Shown here piece after piece: positions 8,863 through 17,675 of a stretch of DNA of 64,000 nt. The translations under genes were made by a program, and so were the position numbers. Position 1 is the stretch's first letter. Each line of letters starts with the position of its first letter. The stretch lies in NCBI RefSeq assembly GCF_001753205.1, contig NZ_CP017560.1:310001-374000 (forward strand), written 5' to 3'. Origin of the DNA: Sporosarcina ureilytica. GTDB taxonomy: Bacteria > Bacillota > Bacilli > Bacillales_A > Planococcaceae. The notes under the pieces are model-generated. The model was given only the letters and a program-made list of their open reading frames with translations. It did not search any database and was not told the DNA's origin.

Positions 8863-10515
8863 TTGAAGAAATGGTGGATGTTGCTCATTGTTGCTTTGAT
8901 GGCAATCGCACTCGTCGCTTGTACGGCGAATGAAGATGCTGGAAAGGAGCCGCAAAAGGAAGAAGAGGAAACAGAAGGGGCTGAAGAGGCAACCGAAGAA
9001 AAGACAAATAAAAAGGTTCTTTATTTGAATAACGGAGATGAACCGACATCGTTTGATCCGTCAGTTGGGTTTAATGCTGTTTCGTGGAGTCCATTAAACA
9101 ATTTAATGGAAGGGTTGACGCGCCTTTCTGAGGACCATTTAGCAGAAGAGGCAACGGCAGAGAAAATTGAGATTTCCGATGATGGATTGACGTATACATT
9201 TACAATCCGTGAAGATGCGAAGTGGTCAAATGGCGACCCGGTCGTTGCGGGTGATTTTGTCTACGGTTGGCTCCATATGTTAAATCCTGAAACGGCTTCT
9301 CCGGCCGCATTTTTAGCTTATTTTATCGAAGGGGCAGAGGCGTATAATAATGGGGAAGGCGCCGTAGAAGATGTGGCGGTGAAAGCAGTTGATGAACGTA
9401 CCTTTGAAGTTGTTTTGACAGCACCAACGGAGTCATTCCTCAATATTATTACGAACCCAAGCTTTTTCCCGGTGAATGAAAAAGTAGCAACTGACAATCC
9501 AAAATGGCATACAGAAGCGGATACATTTGTCGGAAATGGTCCTTTCAAACTTGTCGAATGGGACCATGATGTGAGCTTTGCTTTTGAGAAAAATGAACAT
9601 TACTGGGATGCTGACGTTGTGAATCTAGACCGTATTGAATGGGCAATGGTCATTGATTCAACGACGGAATATCAAATGTATGAAGCAGGAGAATTAGACG
9701 TGTCGGGCGTACCTGCTGAACTAGCCGAACAACTGGCAGATAGCAATGAGCTTCGAATCGATGACCAAGCGGGACTTTATTTCTTCCGATTTAATACATC
9801 GATGGAGCCATTTACGAATAAAAAAATAAGAAAAGCATTCGGACTATCGGTCAATCAAGAAGAAATTGTTGAGTACATTACAAAAAACAATGAAAAGCCA
9901 GCACATGGTTTTGTGCCCTATGGATTCATCGGACCAGATGGAAAAGAGTTTAGGGACACAGCAGGAAAGCTTGTAGAGTTCTCGCCAGACGAAGCGAAAA
10001 AATTGTTAGCGGAGGGAATGGAGGAAGAGGGGTATGATGAACTTCCGACAGTTACGCTAACGTATTCAACAAGTGAGTCTCACCAGAATATTGCGGTGGC
10101 GCTTCAAGCTAAATTTAAAGAAGTGCTTGGCGTCGAAGTTGAGCTTCAAAATGTGGAAGGGTCTGTATTTTTGGCAGAACAGAAAGAGCATAAATATCAG
10201 TTTTCGCGTTCTTCATTTTTACAAGACTATGCGGATCCAGTCAACGCGCTTGAAAGTTTCATCACCGATTCGCCAATGAACCGGACGACTTGGTCTAATG
10301 CGGCGTATGACGAATTAATTCAAAAAGCGAAAAATGAAGTGGACGAAGAAAAGAGATGGGATTTACTTGTTCAAGCTGATCGATTATTAATGGAAGAAAT
10401 GCCAGTCTTCCCGCTGTACTACTACAATGCGGTGACGCTTGAAAAGCCAGGTGTAGTAAATATTTTGCGCCACCCAGTTGGGTATATTGATTTGAAGAAA
10501 GCAGATAAAAAGTAA
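8863..10515 (+). CDS. Peptide-binding lipoprotein (OppA/DppA family), second operon
   Basis: Solute-binding lipoprotein of about 550 aa. TTG 8863 is preferred because it lies 6 nt after AAAGGGGGAG; GTG 8860 is only 3 nt away. The signal peptide ends at lipobox LVAC (Cys20), followed by an E/K-rich linker. The family motif TYTFTIREDAKWSNGDPV is present. Compared with the protein at 3701 it resembles the OppA/MppA branch (PTSFDPSVGFN near the N-terminus). Located in an operon with an LD-carboxypeptidase, it may bind cell-wall peptides (inference). Confidence 0.92.
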   Translation: MKKWWMLLIVALMAIALVACTANEDAGKEPQKEEEETEGAEEATEEKTNKKVLYLNNGDEPTSFDPSVGFNAVSWSPLNNLMEGLTRLSEDHLAEEATAEKIEISDDGLTYTFTIREDAKWSNGDPVVAGDFVYGWLHMLNPETASPAAFLAYFIEGAEAYNNGEGAVEDVAVKAVDERTFEVVLTAPTESFLNIITNPSFFPVNEKVATDNPKWHTEADTFVGNGPFKLVEWDHDVSFAFEKNEHYWDADVVNLDRIEWAMVIDSTTEYQMYEAGELDVSGVPAELAEQLADSNELRIDDQAGLYFFRFNTSMEPFTNKKIRKAFGLSVNQEEIVEYITKNNEKPAHGFVPYGFIGPDGKEFRDTAGKLVEFSPDEAKKLLAEGMEEEGYDELPTVTLTYSTSESHQNIAVALQAKFKEVLGVEVELQNVEGSVFLAEQKEHKYQFSRSSFLQDYADPVNALESFITDSPMNRTTWSNAAYDELIQKAKNEVDEEKRWDLLVQADRLLMEEMPVFPLYYYNAVTLEKPGVVNILRHPVGYIDLKKADKK

Positions 10516-10674
10516 GACGGGGAATATAAACGGGGGGCGGCGACTAGCGGCCTCCTTTAAAGTATATCTTTTTACGTTCATTTTCTTTTCATTCAAGGAA
10601 TCAACGCGCAAGTTGTCGTAATGATATGGTAGATTGAATGTAGAGCAAATGATAGGAAGGAAAGTGAATAGTTG

Positions 10675-11595
10675 ATGAGAATTCGTCCGAAACGTTTACA
10701 AAGAGGAGATACAATTGGCATCGTGTCGCCGTCTAGTCCACCAGGGAGAGAAGAATTAGTAAAGTCACTACTGTTTCTTGAAGAGTTGGGGCTAAAATGG
10801 AAGTTTGGAAAGCATGCTAAAAATATTAATGGTTATTTGGCGGGAACTGACGAGGAGCGTCTCGAAGATTTAGAGACGTTGTTTCAAGATCCAGAAGTGA
10901 ATGGCATTATTTGTTCAAGTGGCGGGTACGGAGCGGGGCGAATTGTGGATCAAATTGATTTGCAAATTATGAAAGAACATCCAAAAGTGTTTTGGGGATT
11001 TAGCGACATTACATTTCTCCATACAGCGATGGGCTTATATTCAAACTTAGTGACATTCCACGGGCCAATGCTTGGGCCAAATATCGGGAAAGACACATTT
11101 GAAGACCTATCGAAAAAAATGTTCCAACAATTATTTGAACCGATGGAATTGCATTATACAGAAGATATTTCTCCGTTAGAAACAATCACTTCCGGCGTAG
11201 CACGTGGAGAGTTAATTGGTGGAAATTTATCTTTGCTTGCTCGGACGATTGGGACGAAATTTGAAGTGGATACGGCTGGAAAGCTGTTGTTGATTGAAGA
11301 TATCGGAGAAGAACCTGCACGTGTCGACGGCTTGTTGAATCATTTACGCATGGCGGGCAAGTTTAAGGATGTTGCGGGTGTCGTGGTAGGTGATTTTGCA
11401 AGGACGGAAACGGAGAAAAAGTGGACACTGACGTTAGATGAAGTGCTCGACCATTATTTTAGTCCGCTTCAAGTGCCTGTTGTAAAAGGATTCAAAATTG
11501 GTCACTGCGAACCTCATTTTGCTGTTCCGCTTGGCGTAGAAGCTAAGCTAGATGCGAATGAAAAAACATTGACGATATTACCTGGGGTTGAATAA
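10675..11595 (+). CDS. LD-carboxypeptidase, peptidase family S66 (LdcA/MccF/YkfA-like)
   Basis: Serine peptidase of 306 aa that cleaves the bond before a terminal D-residue in muramyl tetrapeptides or microcin-like conjugates. The family triad is readable: Ser110 in GFSDIT, Glu208 in LLIED and His277 in IGHCEP; the motif SSGGYGAGR precedes the nucleophile. There is no signal peptide, so it is cytoplasmic. ATG 10675 was chosen over TTG 10672; the ribosome site AGGAAGG is weak. It sits between the binding protein and the second ATPase of a peptide importer, as ykfA sits with dpp genes in Bacillus subtilis, which suggests murein peptide recycling. Confidence 0.9.
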   Translation: MRIRPKRLQRGDTIGIVSPSSPPGREELVKSLLFLEELGLKWKFGKHAKNINGYLAGTDEERLEDLETLFQDPEVNGIICSSGGYGAGRIVDQIDLQIMKEHPKVFWGFSDITFLHTAMGLYSNLVTFHGPMLGPNIGKDTFEDLSKKMFQQLFEPMELHYTEDISPLETITSGVARGELIGGNLSLLARTIGTKFEVDTAGKLLLIEDIGEEPARVDGLLNHLRMAGKFKDVAGVVVGDFARTETEKKWTLTLDEVLDHYFSPLQVPVVKGFKIGHCEPHFAVPLGVEAKLDANEKTLTILPGVE

Positions 11596-11692
11596 AAAGA
11601 AATATATTTATTCCACATTTTCAATTGCCACTGCTTGAACATCACCAGATTCAGCCCTGGAAATTGAAGGGTTGAAATAAAGGAGACAGGGT

Positions 11693-12709
11693 ATGGAACA
11701 ATCGGTGTTGCTTTCTGTGCAAAATTTAAAGCGTTACTTTGATGTCGGCCGAGGTGTTCAATTAAAAGCGGTTGACGGGATTTCTTTCGATATTTATAAA
11801 GGGGAGACATTTGGTCTTGTGGGTGAGTCAGGGTGTGGAAAATCGACAGCAGGAAGAACCATCTTAGGTTTATATAATAAAACGGGCGGCAATGTTTTAT
11901 ATGAAGATAAAAATATCCATGAGATGAATGAAAAAGACCGTCAAATATTTTTGAGAAAAATGCAGATGATTTTTCAAGATCCGTATGCGTCTTTAAATCC
12001 ACGTTTAACGGTTCTTGAAATTATTGCAGAACCCATGATTGTTCATAAGATGTTAAATTCGAAAAAAGAAATAGAAGAGCGCGTTATTGAGTTGTTGGAA
12101 GATGTCGGATTGAACCGAGACCATGCGAACCGCTATCCACACGAATTTTCGGGCGGCCAGCGCCAACGAATTGGCATTGCCCGCGCGCTGGCACTAAACC
12201 CGGATTTCATTATTGCAGATGAACCTATTTCAGCACTGGATGTATCCGTTCAAGCACAAGTGGTGAAGTTATTGCAACGTCTGCAGCGAGAAAAAGGATT
12301 AACCTATCTATTTATCGCGCATGATTTGTCGATGGTTAAGTATATTTCAGATCGAATTGCGGTCATGTACCTCGGTCATATTGTCGAATTAACGACGAGT
12401 GAAGCGTTGTATGAGCAACCTTTACATCCTTATACAGAAGCTTTACTGTCAGCAATTCCAATTCCAGACCCTGACGTTGAAGAGACGCGTGAGCGAATTT
12501 TGTTAGAAGGCGAATTGCCGAGTCCAACCGATCCACCGTCTGGGTGTGTGTTTAGAACAAGGTGTGCTTATGCAATGCCTGTTTGTACGAAGATAAAACC
12601 GAAGTGGATTGAAAAAACGAAAGGTCACTCGGTCGCTTGCCATTTATATGATGAAGAATTGATGCAAAAAGAAAATAGAGCACCGGTTCAGAAGCAGTTA
12701 TTCTTGTAG
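11693..12709 (+). CDS. Peptide ABC transporter ATP-binding protein (DppF/OppF type), second operon
   Basis: Last gene of the second peptide operon, 338 aa. Walker [12 protein letters not shown]-loop [12 protein letters not shown], signature FSGGQRQR, Walker [14 protein letters not shown]-loop HDLS and the C-terminal cysteines of [14 protein letters not shown] are present. The ribosome site AAAGGAGA lies 6 nt before ATG 11693. The gene is separated from the other transporter genes by the LD-carboxypeptidase, an unusual order that supports a functional link between the two. No clear terminator is seen before the repeat array. Confidence 0.92.
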   Translation: MEQSVLLSVQNLKRYFDVGRGVQLKAVDGISFDIYKGETFGLVGESGCGKSTAGRTILGLYNKTGGNVLYEDKNIHEMNEKDRQIFLRKMQMIFQDPYASLNPRLTVLEIIAEPMIVHKMLNSKKEIEERVIELLEDVGLNRDHANRYPHEFSGGQRQRIGIARALALNPDFIIADEPISALDVSVQAQVVKLLQRLQREKGLTYLFIAHDLSMVKYISDRIAVMYLGHIVELTTSEALYEQPLHPYTEALLSAIPIPDPDVEETRERILLEGELPSPTDPPSGCVFRTRCAYAMPVCTKIKPKWIEKTKGHSVACHLYDEELMQKENRAPVQKQLFL

Positions 12710-12763
12710 AATAGCTGCTTTTTGGGTTGGAAATAATTGTTTTTGAGGGTATGGGTTGTAGGT

Positions 12764-13290
12764 GTTGCGAGGTTTGGAGAGAGTGTTGCATAGTTTTGAT
12801 GTAACGTTGCATAGTTTGTCAAAAACGTTGTGTAGTTTCGTGAGCGTTGCGAAGTTTCTTGGAAGTGTTGCAAAGTTTTGATGTATCGTTGCATTGTTTG
12901 TCAAAAACGTTGTGAAGTTTCGCGAGCGTTGCATTGTTTATTGAAGGTGTTGCAAAGTTTTGATGTAACGTTGCATAGTTTGTCAAAAACGTTGTGTAGT
13001 TTCGTGAGCGTTGCGAAGTTTCTTGGAGGCGTTGCAAAGTTTTGATGTAACGTTGCATAGTTTGTCAAAAACGTTGTGAAGTTTCGCGAGCGTTGCGAAG
13101 TTTCTTGGAGGCGTTGCAAAGTTTTGATGTAACGTTGCATAGTTTGTCAAAAACGTTGTGTAGTTTCGTGAGCGTTGCGAAGTTTCTTGGAGGCGTTGCA
13201 AAGTTTCGCTGTATCGTTGCATTGTTTGTCTAAAACGTTATCAAGTTTCGTGAACGTTGCATAGTTTCTCGAAAACGTTGCAAACTTTCA
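12764..13290. repeat. Tandem array: ~20.5-bp units in an 82-bp higher-order repeat
   Basis: About 26 units begin with GTTG and share the core GTTGC(A/G)(A/T)AGTTT. Unit starts at 12785, 12806, 12827, 12846, 12867, 12888, 12909, 12928, 12949 and 12970 show spacings 21-21-19-21, that is an 82-bp period. Central copies are nearly identical and both ends are degenerate. It fills the 660-nt gap between a transporter ATPase gene and the thioesterase gene. The minus strand is open in several frames through it, but only as a consequence of the repeat. Confidence 0.93.
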
Positions 13291-13369
13291 CGTGGACATT
13301 GAAAAAATTCAGCAGCGGATCAAAATAAGTGTATACTTGTAAATACCGTTAATTAAAGGAGTAAAAAAT

Positions 13370-13849
13370 ATGTTGAAATCACGAAAAATGAGCGAATCAC
13401 GTACGATTCAGACAAAACTTGTTTTGCCACCGGACACAAATCATTTAGAGACGATCTTTGGCGGAAATGTACTCGCATATATTGATGAAATTGCAGCAAT
13501 TACGGCAATGAAACATTCTAATCGTGCTGTTGTAACGGCTTCGATTGATAAAGTGGATTTTGTTTCGTCTGCGAAAGTAGGAGACGTATTGGAATTAGAG
13601 GCGGTCATTAGCTCAACAGGGCGAACTTCAATGGAAGTGTATGTGACGGTTCATTCGATTAATCCACTTAAAGAAAGCGTAAGAAAATTAACGACCGAAT
13701 CTTTCTTAACGATGGTGGCGATGGATGATGATAACCAACCAGTTCCCGTTCCAGCAATTCAACCTGAGACTGGAGAAGAAAAAGCTTTATTCGAAATGGG
13801 ACCAGCACGTTTGGCGCATCGTAAAGAACGTTTTAAAACGAAGCATTGA
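13370..13849 (+). CDS. Acyl-CoA thioesterase, hotdog fold (YkhA/BACH-like)
   Basis: Predicted to hydrolyse acyl-CoA thioesters in the cytoplasm; 159 aa, the usual single-domain length. The hotdog motif NHLETIFGGNVLAYIDEIAA is visible (about residues 25-44), with the catalytic-type Asp in YIDE. The ribosome site AAAGGAG lies 7 nt before ATG 13370; a TATACT hexamer at 13332-13337 could be its -10 element. A strong terminator follows directly, so it is monocistronic. Confidence 0.88.
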   Translation: MLKSRKMSESRTIQTKLVLPPDTNHLETIFGGNVLAYIDEIAAITAMKHSNRAVVTASIDKVDFVSSAKVGDVLELEAVISSTGRTSMEVYVTVHSINPLKESVRKLTTESFLTMVAMDDDNQPVPVPAIQPETGEEKALFEMGPARLAHRKERFKTKH

Positions 13850-13857
13850 TCAACATG

Positions 13858-13883
13858 AAAAGTCTGCCCCGGCAGACTTTTTT
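13858..13883 (+). terminator. Rho-independent terminator of the thioesterase gene
   Basis: Stem GTCTGCC / GGCAGAC with a CCCG tetraloop-sized turn, A-rich on the left and followed by six T. Confidence 0.92.
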
Positions 13884-13927
13884 AAATTAAATTCATCAAC
13901 AACCAAAAGAATGATATCAAGACTAAG

Positions 13928-14014
13928 TGTGGATAAATACATTTCGACTAATTTTTCATTTAGATATACACATGTGGATAACCTCGTTTTCTGTCGAATG
14001 AACAATTATACACA
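13928..14014. promoter_or_regulatory. Cluster of three DnaA-box-like sites
   Basis: TGTGGATAA occurs at 13928-13936 and again at 13973-13981 (both are perfect TTATCCACA boxes on the minus strand), and TTATACACA, one mismatch from the consensus, occurs at 14006-14014 on the plus strand. All lie within 87 nt of gene-free sequence upstream of the coiled-coil gene. Binding of DnaA is inference. Confidence 0.55.
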
Positions 14015-14109
14015 TACAACGATTCATGGAAATAATCATCCCTACCTTATTGCGGAAAATTGAAACGATTCCCGTTTATTTTCGTATATAAGAAAAGGGG
14101 GTACATCCG

Positions 14110-15060
14110 ATGAAAAAAGATATATATGATAAACAAATTGAGTTATCGATGATTCGAAATGAAAGAAATCGTGTAAAACGACGACTAGAAGGTGCGGAAG
14201 TTAACTTGCGGGAGGCACGTGAAATTCGTAATCGACTGCATAAGCAATTGACGAAAGAACAACAAGACGTTGTGAAGCTTGGTAAATTTTCAATCATGAA
14301 TAAAATTAATGAGTGGACCGGGAAATGGGACGAACAAATGGAAAAGGAAATGGCTGAAGTGGCAGAAGCAGAACTGCGCTATAACGAAGCTGAAAAAAAT
14401 GTCATTGATTTGGAAGCTGAAGTGAATAGGCTTCAGAAAGAAATGAAAAATCCTGATTTTACTTATATTGATGAGGACTGGGCGGCGTTTCTGCAAGAAA
14501 AAGAAACTTGGATTCGCCGTTATGATTCAGAGGCAAATGCTTTATTGCATAAGATTGCAGACGAGCGTGTGTCGATTGGCTCAATTTTACGTGAAGTGAC
14601 GGAGGCAGAGGAGGCGGGTCGAATCGCCATTCGTGCGCTAGATCATGCGCTCGACAAACTTGGTTCTGCGGAAGGCATGTCCATGTGGGATACGTTTTTA
14701 GGCGGCGGAATGATTGTCTCTGCCTTGAAGTACTCCGAAATTAATCAATCAGACGACCATATTCACCGAGCTGAGCGCGCTTTACGACATTTTGAAACAG
14801 AACTTATGGATGTGCAAGATATTACCGCAGAGTCGCTTACTGTCAATAAAAGAGATATTTTTACCTTTACAGATCTCTTCTTTGATAATATATTCTCCGA
14901 TTTTATGGTTCATTCGCGAATTACAGATACAAAAAGCAAGCTGAATACGATATCGAGTGAGGTTCGACGTGTACTTGACCAGCTTGCAAGGAAGCGCGAT
15001 GAGATGAATGCCGCGCTTGAACGTTTGGATCAGGAAGAGCGTATGGTAATTGAGCGTTAA
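14110..15060 (+). CDS. Coiled-coil protein of unknown function
   Basis: I do not recognise the family. The 316-aa product is highly charged and has no signal peptide. Two long coiled-coil stretches (about residues 5-115 and 265-316) flank a central part with a Gly-rich segment, WDTFLGGGMIVSALKYSEI (about residues 195-213), the only region with hydrophobic character. The ribosome site AAAAGGGGG lies 8 nt before ATG 14110. The gene stands alone, behind the DnaA-box-like cluster. Confidence 0.8.
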   Translation: MKKDIYDKQIELSMIRNERNRVKRRLEGAEVNLREAREIRNRLHKQLTKEQQDVVKLGKFSIMNKINEWTGKWDEQMEKEMAEVAEAELRYNEAEKNVIDLEAEVNRLQKEMKNPDFTYIDEDWAAFLQEKETWIRRYDSEANALLHKIADERVSIGSILREVTEAEEAGRIAIRALDHALDKLGSAEGMSMWDTFLGGGMIVSALKYSEINQSDDHIHRAERALRHFETELMDVQDITAESLTVNKRDIFTFTDLFFDNIFSDFMVHSRITDTKSKLNTISSEVRRVLDQLARKRDEMNAALERLDQEERMVIER

Positions 15061-15099
15061 TATTTGTAGAAAATCTTTTTTACGACATATTCTTGTAGT

Positions 15100-15468
15100 T
15101 TATTCAAATTCTAAAAACTCAATCCGATTGCCGAATGGATCATTTGTGAAAAAGCGAGAACGTCCATCAATGGGCGGTTCTTCATGAATCGCATTGCCTG
15201 CTTCTTGCAATCGAAGTTTTAGTTCCTCAAGCGCATTTACGGTAAACCCGGGATGCGCTTTTTTGGCTGCGACGAAATCTTGTTGAATGCCGACATGTAC
15301 TTCTTGAGAACCGCAAATGAACCAACAACCTCCGCGGCCTTGCAAATTTTCGGGTTTTGGGATTTCTTCCATGCCGAGTAATTCCCCGTAAAACTTTCTA
15401 GCTGCATCCTCGGAATCTGGTGGGCTAGCGATTTGAATATGATCAATACCTGTAAGAAATGTGCTCAT
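15100..15468 (-). CDS. VOC-superfamily protein (glyoxalase/dioxygenase fold)
   Basis: Small single VOC-domain protein of 122 aa. ATG at 15468 is preferred because it lies 9 nt after AAGGAG; the in-frame TTG two codons upstream is too close. Family pattern: IDHIQIASP near the N-terminus (metal-ligand His), FYGELLGM, and NDPFGNRIEFLEFE at the end with the C-terminal Glu ligand. Substrate cannot be told from sequence. Confidence 0.85.
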   Translation of the reverse strand: MSTFLTGIDHIQIASPPDSEDAARKFYGELLGMEEIPKPENLQGRGGCWFICGSQEVHVGIQQDFVAAKKAHPGFTVNALEELKLRLQEAGNAIHEEPPIDGRSRFFTNDPFGNRIEFLEFE

Positions 15469-15659
15469 CGTCAATCACTCCTTAAACTTACTATCTTTAG
15501 TATAGCCTTCTAGTAATTAATACACTATTCGTTTATTCTAATCCCCTAAGATAAGAAAAAGTTATTGAGTTGTTTATTTAGCATCCATTTTACTAATTGA
15601 GTAAGTTGAGTTTTAGTTTACCAATAATGAATATTCGGATGAATCACATTGCAGTCTCT

Positions 15660-15691
15660 TTGCATATAGTGTACTATGTAACTAATACACT
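15660..15691 (+). promoter_or_regulatory. SigmaA promoter with overlapping YtrA-type operator
   Basis: TTGCAT (15660-15665), a 17-nt spacer and TAATAC (15683-15688) form a promoter for the ABC operon. An inverted repeat AGTGTA (15668-15673) / TACACT (15686-15691) with a 12-nt spacer overlaps it. The half-sites match those known for the GntR-family repressor YtrA of Bacillus subtilis. The operon encodes a YtrA-like protein at 17307, so autorepression is likely. Confidence 0.7.
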
Positions 15692-15713
15692 GGTGTGGAA
15701 GGGAGTTGATCAT

Positions 15714-16505
15714 ATGAACAGATGGAAAGGGTTATTTAAGAAAGAATGGTTGTTGATGAATGGTTGGTTTTACGCAACAATGATAGCCACGGTTTTATTA
15801 GCATTTATTTTTCCGGTTTTAGCAACGCTTTATTTAGATACTTCATCGAATTTATTAAGCGAAGGTTTTATATTTTTGGCTCCGATTTGGTTGATATTGA
15901 ATGTGTTCATTCCGACGATTATTTTAATGGTTAGTTTGGGGAAAGAATCTAGAAGACCAGATATTTGGCTTCATTCGCCAGCGTCTGTTTTCCAATTATT
16001 TAGTGCGAAACTATTTTTTTCGATGATGACTGGAGCTGTTAACTTTCTCATTTCCTTGATACTTATAACTGCTTTATTTAGTTTCCGGATTCAACCAATT
16101 CAATTCGTGTTTGACAATCATACACAAGATTTTTGGATACTGTTTCTGAGTGTCATGTTTTTTGCATCAATTATGCTACTGTTTATCGGATTATTTTTCC
16201 ATGTCCTATATCTGGTACTTCTCCCATATACAAAAAAATTCACGACTGCGATAACGTTTGGAATCCTTATTTTATTTGTGTGGCTTGAGAAAATAGTGAC
16301 AGCCTTACCGGTATATCAAAAGACTTCTACATTCGGAAAGTTTTGGAGCGTATCGGAAAGTCGTTTTCATCTTGTGGAAGACGCCACTTACTTTAGGGTG
16401 GATGAGTCGTTTTTGTATGTTGGAGAAATATTATTAAGCGTTACATTTGCCGGGATTCTATTCGTTGTTGCTTCAGTTTTATTTGAAAAGAAAGTGAGGT
16501 TATGA
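15714..16505 (+). CDS. Membrane protein of Ytr-like ABC operon (permease subunit)
   Basis: Predicted 263-aa integral membrane protein with about six hydrophobic segments. The start ATG 15714 follows GGAAGGGAG; the reading frame extends further upstream but without a ribosome site and through the promoter. The N-terminus RWKGLFKKEWLLM and C-terminus FEKKVRL are nearly repeated in the next gene, so the two are tandem paralogues, like YtrC/YtrD. It probably works with the ATPase at 17668. Transported molecule unknown. Confidence 0.8.
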   Translation: MNRWKGLFKKEWLLMNGWFYATMIATVLLAFIFPVLATLYLDTSSNLLSEGFIFLAPIWLILNVFIPTIILMVSLGKESRRPDIWLHSPASVFQLFSAKLFFSMMTGAVNFLISLILITALFSFRIQPIQFVFDNHTQDFWILFLSVMFFASIMLLFIGLFFHVLYLVLLPYTKKFTTAITFGILILFVWLEKIVTALPVYQKTSTFGKFWSVSESRFHLVEDATYFRVDESFLYVGEILLSVTFAGILFVVASVLFEKKVRL

Positions 16506-16506
16506 A

Positions 16507-17304
16507 ATGAAAGCAACAAGATGGAAAGGTTTATTAAAAAAAGAATGGGTATTAATGAAATCAGGAATTCTGATTTATACATTGATCACCATGATTGTTG
16601 TTTTAGCAGGTCCTACTTTTGTTCATTACTTGTTCGGCGTTCCAATCAATTTTTTCGAAAATACTATGGTGATTGCTGGGTTGTGGCTAGTGTTTGGTAC
16701 GCTAATGAATTGTGGCATCATCTTTTCGAGTTTAGGAAAAGAAATGAAGCAACCTCATATATGGCTTCATTCACCCGTATCCATGTTGGAATTTGTCACA
16801 GTTAAGGCTGTTTTTTCAACGTTGGTGACAATATGTTTAACTGCTTGGTGCCAAATCTTAATCGTTGTACAATTTTTCTTTTCTGATGCTACTTTAGCTG
16901 TTACTTATTTTGATGCGTTTCTTACGCTGGTCAGTGTCTTAATCGCCATTGTGTTGAACTCGATTTTTATTATGTCGATTGCATTTTTCTTCTGGTCTGT
17001 TTATCAAGTTTGTCGTTCACGAATTGGAGGCATTGCTATTTTAGTAGCGATAGGGTTTTTCTTTGTCGCTTCCTACGTCTGGGAAAAATTTAGAGTGGCT
17101 GGTCTCTTCCATGCAGTACGTGAAATTGGACCAATTAAATTAACAAAGACAACTTTTTACAACGAATCGACTAGTTACTTTTTTACAGGAATTGTTCCCG
17201 AAGGTGTCATTACTTCCGTTGGCAGTCTTGTATTTTATGGTTTTATCACACTAGCATTACTTTGGTTAGGCACGCTGTTGTTTGAAAAGAAAGTGAGGTT
17301 ATAG
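16507..17304 (+). CDS. Membrane protein of Ytr-like ABC operon, paralogue of upstream gene
   Basis: 265-aa membrane protein with about six helices. It starts 1 nt after the stop of its paralogue at 15714. Shared elements are the N-terminal RWKGLLKKEWVLMKS, a central SLGKEMKQPHIWLHSPVS-type segment, and the C-terminal FEKKVRL encoded by almost the same bases in both genes. The GntR regulator follows after 2 nt. Confidence 0.8.
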   Translation: MKATRWKGLLKKEWVLMKSGILIYTLITMIVVLAGPTFVHYLFGVPINFFENTMVIAGLWLVFGTLMNCGIIFSSLGKEMKQPHIWLHSPVSMLEFVTVKAVFSTLVTICLTAWCQILIVVQFFFSDATLAVTYFDAFLTLVSVLIAIVLNSIFIMSIAFFFWSVYQVCRSRIGGIAILVAIGFFFVASYVWEKFRVAGLFHAVREIGPIKLTKTTFYNESTSYFFTGIVPEGVITSVGSLVFYGFITLALLWLGTLLFEKKVRL

Positions 17305-17306
17305 CG

Positions 17307-17675
17307 ATGAGCATAGATTTTTTACCAGATAAGCCAATTTACCAACAGCTCATCGAACGTATTACGGGAGATATTATTCGGGGAACGCTTGGGCCCGGTG
17401 AAAAATTACCGTCTGTACGGGATTATGCAGTTCAAGTTGGCGTGAATGCAAATACGATGCAGCGCGTCTTCAAGGAGTTGGAGCAAATGGAAATTACGGA
17501 AACGAAAAGGGGGCAAGGTTCATTCGTTACGGAAAATGTCGATAGAATTGCCCAGGTCCGCCAAGAAATGAAAGAGGATTTAACAACCTCATTCCTTCAA
17601 AGTGTTGAAGCACTCGGTTTTACTGCGAATGAAATGATTGCACATATAAAGAAGCGGAGTGAAGAAATTGATTGA
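17307..17675 (+). CDS. GntR-family transcriptional regulator, YtrA subfamily
   Basis: DNA-binding repressor of 122 aa. The winged-helix domain fills residues 10-75 (PIYQQLIERITGDIIRGTL, then LPSVRDYAVQVGVNANTMQR), followed by only a short helical tail, as expected for YtrA-type regulators that lack a large ligand domain. Its 3' end overlaps the ATPase gene by 8 nt. It is expected to bind the operator at 15668-15691 and repress its own operon; YtrA relatives respond to cell-wall antibiotics (known of the family, not shown here). Confidence 0.9.
   Translation: MSIDFLPDKPIYQQLIERITGDIIRGTLGPGEKLPSVRDYAVQVGVNANTMQRVFKELEQMEITETKRGQGSFVTENVDRIAQVRQEMKEDLTTSFLQSVEALGFTANEMIAHIKKRSEEID

Noticed and set aside
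12688-13222. Several overlapping minus-strand open frames of 68-79 codons with almost the same peptide
   Set aside because: They start 82 bp apart, exactly the repeat period, and exist only because the repeat unit has no stops on that strand; no ribosome site is present.
12764-13290. CRISPR array
   Set aside because: Units are contiguous with no unique spacers, no cas genes are near, and repeat length (20.5/82 bp) does not fit.
15597-15713. 39-codon N-terminal extension of the first Ytr-like membrane protein
   Set aside because: No ribosome site, and the extension covers the promoter and operator; ATG 15714 has a good site.
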